From a virus: a stretch of 25,648 nt of DNA. Both the position numbers and the translations under genes were made by a program. A model generated the notes under the pieces. It was not told the DNA's origin and searched no databases. It saw only the letters and a program-made list of their open reading frames with translations. Of this stretch, positions 20,763 to 25,648 are shown one piece after another (the first letter of the stretch is position 1; each line of letters opens with the position of its first letter). The DNA is taken from IMG/VR virus record IMGVR_UViG_3300032285_000298, positions 1 through 25,648 of that record, one strand, 5' to 3'.

Positions 20763-20833
20763 GTTGGTGTAGCTCAGAAGGAGAGCGCCCTGCTGTGTCG
20801 GGGATGTTGGAGGTGCGAGTCCTCTTGCCAACA
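20763..20833 (+). tRNA. tRNA-like gene, anticodon GTG (His) by position, degenerate anticodon stem
   Basis: 71 bases fold as a cloverleaf. Acceptor GTTGGTG (20763-20769) pairs with TGCCAAC (20826-20832), seven pairs with two wobbles, discriminator A20833. The D-arm is GCTC/GAGC with a 7-base loop containing GG. The T-arm is GGAGG/CCTCT with loop TGCGAGT (T55 replaced by G). The anticodon loop CTGTGTC would give GTG at 20795-20797. The anticodon stem has only three pairs (CCCTG against GGGGA), base 37 is T, there is no extra 5' G as in true tRNA-His, and CCA is not encoded. Could be a decaying tRNA, a tRNA-like decoy, or a poor-scoring real tRNA. Confidence 0.6.
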
Positions 20834-20850
20834 ACCTATAAGGGGCAAAT

Positions 20851-22134
20851 TTGTCAAGCCAAGTTAAAGACGCAGTAGCCAAAGCACAGTTTCCGGTCAA
20901 GCTGGAATGCCTGTTTCAGCCTGAAAAAAGCCGCTACCGAATCTTGCATGGTGGCCGCGGTGGGGCTAAGTCTTGGGGCGTTGCTCGGGCATTGCTCATA
21001 AAGGGCGCACAACGCAGCTTGCGTATCCTTTGCGCCCGCGAGTTTCAGACTTCCATCAAAGATTCCGTTCACAAGCTGCTGTGCGACCAAATCATTGACT
21101 TAGGGCTAGAGGGCTTTTACGAAATCACCCAAGCCAGCATTCGGGGTAAGAACGGGACTGAGTTTGCCTTTGTCGGCCTAAAGAACAACGTCGCTAATGT
21201 CAAATCCTACGAAGGCGTGGATATTTGCTGGGTGGAGGAAGCACAGACTACCAGCCGCTTATCGTGGAACATCCTGATTCCAACCATCCGCAAAGAAGGC
21301 AGCGAGATATGGGTCACGTTTAACCCTGAGTTGGAGACCGACGAAACCTATCAGCGGTTTGTGCTACACCCGCCTGAGAACGCCATTGTCCAAAAGATTA
21401 ACTGGTCGGACAATCCTTGGTTCCCTGAAACGTTGATGCTGGAGAAAGACGCGCTCAAAATGCGCGACATTGAGGCATATAACACCGTGTGGGAGGGAAT
21501 CTGCCGCCAAACTGTGGATGGCGCTATCTTTGCCCGCGAGATGCAGATGGCCGAATTGGATGGCCGCATCACCAAGGTGGGCTATGACCCCATGAAGCCG
21601 GTTCACGCCGTGTTTGACTTGGGCTGGTCGGATGCAACCGCAATATGGTTTGTGCAGTTCATCGGCATGGAGACTAGGCTAATCCGCTACCATGAGGACA
21701 ACCAAAAGACCATATCCGACTACTTAGCCAAGATGCAAACCTACGGCTATATGTACGATACCCTTTGGCTGCCGCATGACGCTGAGAACAAAACGCTTGC
21801 CGCTGCAGGGCGAAGCATTGACCAAATCGTGCGCGGCGCAGGCTATAAGACCAAAATAATCCCTAGAACGCCGATTGTGGACAGTATTAACGCGGCGCGT
21901 ACCCTGTTTAGGAATTGCTGGTTTGATAGGGAAAACTGCTACGATGGGCTACAATGCTTGCGGCATTACCGCTACGAGGTTGACCCCGACACCAAAATGT
22001 TCAGCAAAAACCCGCTGCACGACCAGTTTTCGCACGGAGCCGATGCTTTCCGTATGCTTGGCCTTGTTGTAAATGAGCCGCGTAAACGAGTGTCAAAGCC
22101 AACTTTCGTTCAACCACAGAATTGGATGGGCTAA
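20851..22134 (+). CDS. terL: Terminase large subunit (ATPase and nuclease)
   Basis: 427 residues from TTG 20851, supported by AGGGG five bases upstream and by lack of an ATG before the conserved N-terminus. Walker A is GGRGGAKS (34-41). Walker B is ICWVEE (125-130), with the catalytic Glu. The ATPase coupling segment is WVTFNPE (154-160). The RNase H-like nuclease domain has Asp256 (VFDLGWSD), Asp310 (WLPHD) and Asp398 (SHGADAF). It powers DNA translocation into the procapsid and cuts the concatemer. The family resembles PBSX/P22-type terminases. Directly followed by portal. Confidence 0.93.
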   Translation: MSSQVKDAVAKAQFPVKLECLFQPEKSRYRILHGGRGGAKSWGVARALLIKGAQRSLRILCAREFQTSIKDSVHKLLCDQIIDLGLEGFYEITQASIRGKNGTEFAFVGLKNNVANVKSYEGVDICWVEEAQTTSRLSWNILIPTIRKEGSEIWVTFNPELETDETYQRFVLHPPENAIVQKINWSDNPWFPETLMLEKDALKMRDIEAYNTVWEGICRQTVDGAIFAREMQMAELDGRITKVGYDPMKPVHAVFDLGWSDATAIWFVQFIGMETRLIRYHEDNQKTISDYLAKMQTYGYMYDTLWLPHDAENKTLAAAGRSIDQIVRGAGYKTKIIPRTPIVDSINAARTLFRNCWFDRENCYDGLQCLRHYRYEVDPDTKMFSKNPLHDQFSHGADAFRMLGLVVNEPRKRVSKPTFVQPQNWMG

Positions 22135-24216
22135 ATGGACGAATCAATCATTGACGAAGCAAAGGACTTTCTCAAACTTTGCAACGACGCGGACACAATG
22201 AACCGCCAAGAGGCGCTCGAAGACCTTAAATTTGTCTCAGGCGGCGACCAATGGCCGGTTGACCTACAAAACTCCCGCAATCTTGAATCGCGCCCTGTCC
22301 TGACAATCAATAAGCTGGATGGATACTGCCGCCAGGTGACCAACCAGCAGCGCCAGCAGCGCCCACGCATCAAGGTTCACCCAACAAACACTCAGGCTGA
22401 CGTTAAGACCGCCGAAATCATCGAAGGCATATGCCGCCATATTGAGATTAACTCCAATGCGGACAATGCCTACGACACCGCTTTTGACCATGCCGTACGA
22501 ATGGGCTGGGGTTATTGGCGCGTTACAACCGACTATGTAAAGCAGGACAGCTTTGACCAAGAAATCTTCATTGAAGCTATCCAAAACCCGTTCACCGTCT
22601 ACTTTGACCCCAATTCCGAGGCCGTAAACGGTTCGGACGCTGACCGCTGTCTCATCACCACCATGATGAGCAAAGCCAAATTCCGCGAGTTGTACCCTGA
22701 TTCCGACGATGGCAGCAGCTTTACCCAGCGCGGTACGGGAGACAGCCAATCCGAATGGATTACTAAAGAGGACATCCGCATTGCGGAGTATTTCTACACC
22801 GTGCGCGAACCCGCCAAGCTGGTCAAACTGTCCGATGGCACTCAGGGATTCATGGATAAAGACATGAAAGAGCGCATGGCCTTATCCGGTTTGACCGTAG
22901 TTGATAAACGTGATTCATACAAAAAAGTAATAAAGTGGAAAAAGTTAACCGCCATTGAGGTTATTGAAGAACGCGATTGGCCTGGCTCTTACATTCCCGT
23001 TGTTCCCGTCTATGGCCGCCACATTGTCATCGGCGACAAACGCAAGAAATTTGGCATGGTGCGCCACGCTAAAGACGCGCAGCGGATGTATAACTTTTGG
23101 CAAACAACCGTCACAGAAAGCGTCGCGCTGGCTCCCAAAGCCAAGTGGTTGATGGCCGAAGGGCAGGACGAGGGCCACGAGACCGAATGGGCGGCAGCGA
23201 ACATTAAGTCGTTCCCGCTGCTGCGCTACAAGCAAACCGACATTGACGGACAGCCCGCGCCGCCTCCACAGCGCCTACAGCCCGAACCGCCTCCAAGTGG
23301 CGTAATGGCCGCGTCTGCAATGATTAACCAAGACATTGCTACGCTGATGGGTATCTTTGACCCAAGTCAACAACTGCCTGGAAACATCTCCGGCAAGGCG
23401 CTGAACGGCCAACAGCAACAAGTTGACCTGACCAACTTTGATTTTTACGATAACCTGACCAAATCCATCGCGCAGACCGGCACGATTATTCTTGACCTTA
23501 TCCCCAAGATTTACGATTCCCAGCGGGTGATGCGGATTATTGGAGACGATGGCAAACCTGACTTAGTGAACATCAACGAGCCAAAACAAGACGCACAGGG
23601 CGTTTACACCATCATGCACGACATGACCGTGGGCGAATACGATGTGGTGATGGATACCGGCCCAGGCTACAACAGCAAGCGCCAAGAAGCCGTGGAATCA
23701 ATGGTCAATATGCTTAAGGTTGACCCTGCGCTTATGCAGCAAGCTGGCGACCTTATCTTCCGAAATATGGACTTTCCTGGCGCGGACATCATTGCTGACC
23801 GGTTGGCCGCGGCTAACCCGATGGCGCAGATTGACGATAAATCACCTGTGCCGCCACAAGTTCAAATGCAACTTAAGGCAAATCAAGCGCAAATGCAGAA
23901 GATGCAGCAGGCTATCCAGCAAATGCAGCAGATGATTAAAACCCGCCAAGACATCGAGCAAGTTAAGCAGGATGCCGAGACCAAGCGGACGCTTATTAAG
24001 GAAACCAACCGCGCCCACGATATTGAACTGCGGAACGAAGAACGCCATAAAGACATGGAAATGCGGACAAGCACCACAGCGCACGATACTGTGCTTAAAA
24101 CTCAGACGCAATTGGAAATTGAGCGCATGAAGGGCGAAATTGCACTATTGTTGGCGCATTTAGACAAGGCATCGACGCACGCGGCATCGTTGGAAACAAC
24201 TGAGCGTGCAATATAG
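22135..24216 (+). CDS. Portal protein, P22-type
   Basis: 693 residues (P22 portal is 725). The N-terminal part (QEALEDLKFVSGGDQWPVDL, then SRPVLTINKLDGYCRQVTNQ, then QRQQRPRIKV) is the diagnostic start of the P22 portal family, and FDHAVRMGWGYWRVTTDYV and NPFTVYFDPNSEA follow. The stem/wing region includes VVPVYGRHIVIGDKRKKFGM. The C-terminal 110 residues are Gln/Met-rich coiled coil (MQKMQQAIQQMQQMIKTRQD), like the P22 portal barrel. It forms the dodecameric DNA gate and docking site for gp4/gp10-type tail factors. ATG follows the terL TAA directly. Confidence 0.93.
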   Translation: MDESIIDEAKDFLKLCNDADTMNRQEALEDLKFVSGGDQWPVDLQNSRNLESRPVLTINKLDGYCRQVTNQQRQQRPRIKVHPTNTQADVKTAEIIEGICRHIEINSNADNAYDTAFDHAVRMGWGYWRVTTDYVKQDSFDQEIFIEAIQNPFTVYFDPNSEAVNGSDADRCLITTMMSKAKFRELYPDSDDGSSFTQRGTGDSQSEWITKEDIRIAEYFYTVREPAKLVKLSDGTQGFMDKDMKERMALSGLTVVDKRDSYKKVIKWKKLTAIEVIEERDWPGSYIPVVPVYGRHIVIGDKRKKFGMVRHAKDAQRMYNFWQTTVTESVALAPKAKWLMAEGQDEGHETEWAAANIKSFPLLRYKQTDIDGQPAPPPQRLQPEPPPSGVMAASAMINQDIATLMGIFDPSQQLPGNISGKALNGQQQQVDLTNFDFYDNLTKSIAQTGTIILDLIPKIYDSQRVMRIIGDDGKPDLVNINEPKQDAQGVYTIMHDMTVGEYDVVMDTGPGYNSKRQEAVESMVNMLKVDPALMQQAGDLIFRNMDFPGADIIADRLAAANPMAQIDDKSPVPPQVQMQLKANQAQMQKMQQAIQQMQQMIKTRQDIEQVKQDAETKRTLIKETNRAHDIELRNEERHKDMEMRTSTTAHDTVLKTQTQLEIERMKGEIALLLAHLDKASTHAASLETTERAI

Positions 24217-24220
24217 ATTC

Positions 24221-24259
24221 GTGGTATAAACCACAAACCTTACCCGTGAGGCTCATGGG
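24221..24259 (+). promoter_or_regulatory. Two leader hairpins before the scaffold gene
   Basis: GTGGT-ATAA-ACCAC (24221-24234) and CCCGTG-AGGCT-CATGGG (24243-24259, one G-T wobble). Neither is followed by a T-run, so they are not clear terminators. They may protect mRNA ends or set different levels for portal and scaffold/coat. Confidence 0.4.
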
Positions 24260-24279
24260 GAAAATACTTAGGGAAACCT

Positions 24280-25182
24280 ATGAGTGAAAAAGAAGCCGGT
24301 CATGTTTTGACCAGTGAGAATTCGGCAGATTTTTATGCAAATCGACTTGGTTTAGCTGCTAGTGATACTGACGAGGCTGGGGTTGAGAATACTCCCTCAG
24401 AGCCGTCAAAGGATACGAAACAGAGTGAACAGTCAGCAGACGATGATGCCAAACCGACAGAAGAACGGAAGCAGAATCCGAAACTCGAAAAGCGGTTTTC
24501 AGAGATAACCAAGCAACGCGAACTTGCCAAACAAGAAGCAGCGCAAGAACGTGAAGCAAGGCAAAGGCTGGAAACCGAGTTAGCGGCAATACGCCAGCAA
24601 GCAGCGCCTCAACCGGTGCGGCAAGCGAACGCAGAGCCACAGCCGAGCCAATTTACTGATGCTTTTGAATATGCAAGGGCATTGGCAGAATGGTCGACTG
24701 AGCAGGCATTGGTAAAGCGAGATAGGGAAGACGAGAATCGCAGGGTTGATGCGGAACGCCAAAAGGTCATTGCGACTTGGGCCTCCAAAGTGACAGCAGC
24801 GAAATCTGAAATGCCCGATTTTGATGACATGGTTGCGTCAAGCAGCGTGGTCGTTGGTGACCACATTCGGGACGCAATATTGGAAAGTGATGTAGGCCCA
24901 CAAATCCTGTATCACCTTGCAAAAGAAGATGAAGCTGCAAAGCGTCTAACTTCTATGTCGCCAGCGCAGGCGTTACGCGAGATTGGGAAACTGGAGGCGC
25001 GGTTTGAGAAGCAAACTGAAACCAAGCCAAGTAATTCTGTCGGTCGAAGTAAAGCACCACCGCCGATTAGCCCTATTCGCGGAACGGGCAAGATGAGTGA
25101 TGTGTCAATTGGCTCTGACGGTCAATTTCACGGAACTTATCAAGCCTGGAAAGAAGCGAGAAAAGCTGGTCGAATCCGCTAG
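24280..25182 (+). CDS. Scaffolding protein
   Basis: 300 residues, close to P22 scaffold (303). Highly charged and helical: an acidic Ser/Asp/Glu-rich N-terminus, a coiled-coil centre (LEKRFSEITKQRELAKQEAA, then REARQRLETELAAIRQQ), and a basic C-terminus ending YQAWKEARKAGRIR, which resembles the coat-binding helix-turn-helix end of P22 scaffold. AGGG seven bases upstream of the ATG. Placement between portal and coat is the P22 order and is the main support. It directs coat assembly into procapsids and then leaves. Confidence 0.82.
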   Translation: MSEKEAGHVLTSENSADFYANRLGLAASDTDEAGVENTPSEPSKDTKQSEQSADDDAKPTEERKQNPKLEKRFSEITKQRELAKQEAAQEREARQRLETELAAIRQQAAPQPVRQANAEPQPSQFTDAFEYARALAEWSTEQALVKRDREDENRRVDAERQKVIATWASKVTAAKSEMPDFDDMVASSSVVVGDHIRDAILESDVGPQILYHLAKEDEAAKRLTSMSPAQALREIGKLEARFEKQTETKPSNSVGRSKAPPPISPIRGTGKMSDVSIGSDGQFHGTYQAWKEARKAGRIR

Positions 25183-25201
25183 TATTTTTAGGAGTTTGTA
25201 A

Positions 25202-25648
25202 ATGAGCAACAATCTGTTGACCATCTCCAAAATCAGCAATGAAGCATTGATGGTTTTGGAAAATGAACTGACTTTTACGTCAGAAGTAGACCGCAACTAC
25301 GACGACCAATTCGCTGTCGTTGGTGCGAAAATCGGTAACACCGTAAACGTCCGTCGCCCTGGCCGCTTTATTGGTACTACTGGCCCAGCGTTGAACGTGG
25401 AAGACTTTAACGAGACCTCGGTTCCCGTTACTTTGTCGACCCAGTTCCACGTTGATACCCAGTTCACCACTCAAGACTTGGCTTTGTCGCTGGATATGTT
25501 CAGTGACCGTGTTCTCAAGCCCGCTGTGGCCGCCATTGCCAATAAGATTGACCGTGATGGTCTTGTTATGGCTAAAAACAATACCGCCAATATCGTCGGT
25601 ACTGCTGGTACGCCTCCAACTGGTTTGATTACCTACCTGACCGCAGGC
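25202..25648 (+). CDS. Major coat protein, P22-type, truncated at right edge
   Basis: 149 codons seen from ATG 25202 (AGGAG upstream, 19 bases after the scaffold stop). MSNNLLTISKISNEALMVLE, then ENELTFTSEVDRNYDDQFA, then GAKIGNTVNVRRPGRFIGTT, then VPVTLSTQFHVDTQFTTQDL is the N-terminal arm and HK97-fold start of the P22 coat family. The segment SDRVLKPAVAAIANKIDRDG continues the fold. P22 coat has 430 residues, so about two thirds lies beyond the window. Codon choice is less AT-rich than in the ejection genes, as expected for an abundantly made protein. Confidence 0.92.
   Translation, partial: MSNNLLTISKISNEALMVLENELTFTSEVDRNYDDQFAVVGAKIGNTVNVRRPGRFIGTTGPALNVEDFNETSVPVTLSTQFHVDTQFTTQDLALSLDMFSDRVLKPAVAAIANKIDRDGLVMAKNNTANIVGTAGTPPTGLITYLTAG

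Noticed and set aside
22264-22749. 161-codon minus-strand frame inside portal
   Set aside because: Opposite a well-conserved portal gene, no start signal, Val/Gly-rich shadow.
1-25648. CRISPR arrays, insertion sequences, toxin-antitoxin pairs
   Set aside because: No regularly spaced repeats, no transposase motifs with terminal repeats, and no recognisable toxin-antitoxin pair were seen.

Overview
This window is almost entirely the genome of a tailed phage with a P22-type (podovirus-like) virion, probably infecting a Gram-negative bacterium. The case for P22-like morphology is the set of recognisable virion genes: a P22-type portal, a scaffold, a P22-type coat (cut off by the right edge), a gp10-like packaged-DNA stabilisation protein, three large Ala/Gln-rich ejection-type proteins, and a fibre with a tailspike-like head-binding N-terminus. 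Genes are packed with ATGA, GTGA or TAATG overlaps and strong Shine-Dalgarno sites. The host cannot be named from sequence. The style (small freshwater-type phage hypotheticals, GH108 endolysin) fits a betaproteobacterial host, but that is inference.

Layout. 1-9594 (+): tail of a helix-turn-helix protein, then gp10-like protein, two small virion-region proteins, three ejection-type proteins and the fibre. 9598-11746 (+): lysis cassette (XhlA-like protein, exported small protein, holin, GTA-type holin, GH108 endolysin), interrupted by an HNH endonuclease gene on the other strand that sits between a 5' fragment and a full copy of the GTA-type holin gene. 11732-15174 (-): a leftward early operon of about fifteen small genes, including an ERF annealing protein, an SSB-like protein with an acidic tail, an HTH protein, a zinc ribbon and several micro membrane proteins. 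15175-15320: divergent control region with two near-identical operator-like sites and further inverted repeats. 15321-20286 (+): rightward early operon with a Cro-like repressor, a candidate structured RNA, a replication-type protein, a C5 cytosine methyltransferase carrying an embedded second reading frame, a PD-(D/E)XK-like nuclease, NinB, a zinc ribbon, a YbcO-like nuclease, and a GroES-like co-chaperonin. One small gene (18888-19103) runs leftward inside it. 20283-25648 (+): packaging and head genes (terS, a tRNA-like gene, terL, portal, scaffold, coat).

How it works together. The divergent promoters and Cro-like protein suggest a lambda-like early switch. The leftward operon supplies recombination functions (ERF plus SSB-like protein), and the rightward operon supplies replication, DNA modification, recombination and late functions. 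No integrase and no CI-type repressor are visible. The left edge (just before gp10) and the right edge (inside coat) would nearly join in the normal P22 head-gene order, so the complete genome may be only slightly longer than this window. The most notable items are the alternative-frame ORF with its own Shine-Dalgarno inside the methyltransferase, the endonuclease insertion with a duplicated holin 5' end, the candidate promoter-to-terminator RNA at 15594-15756, and the tRNA-like gene between the terminase subunit genes.
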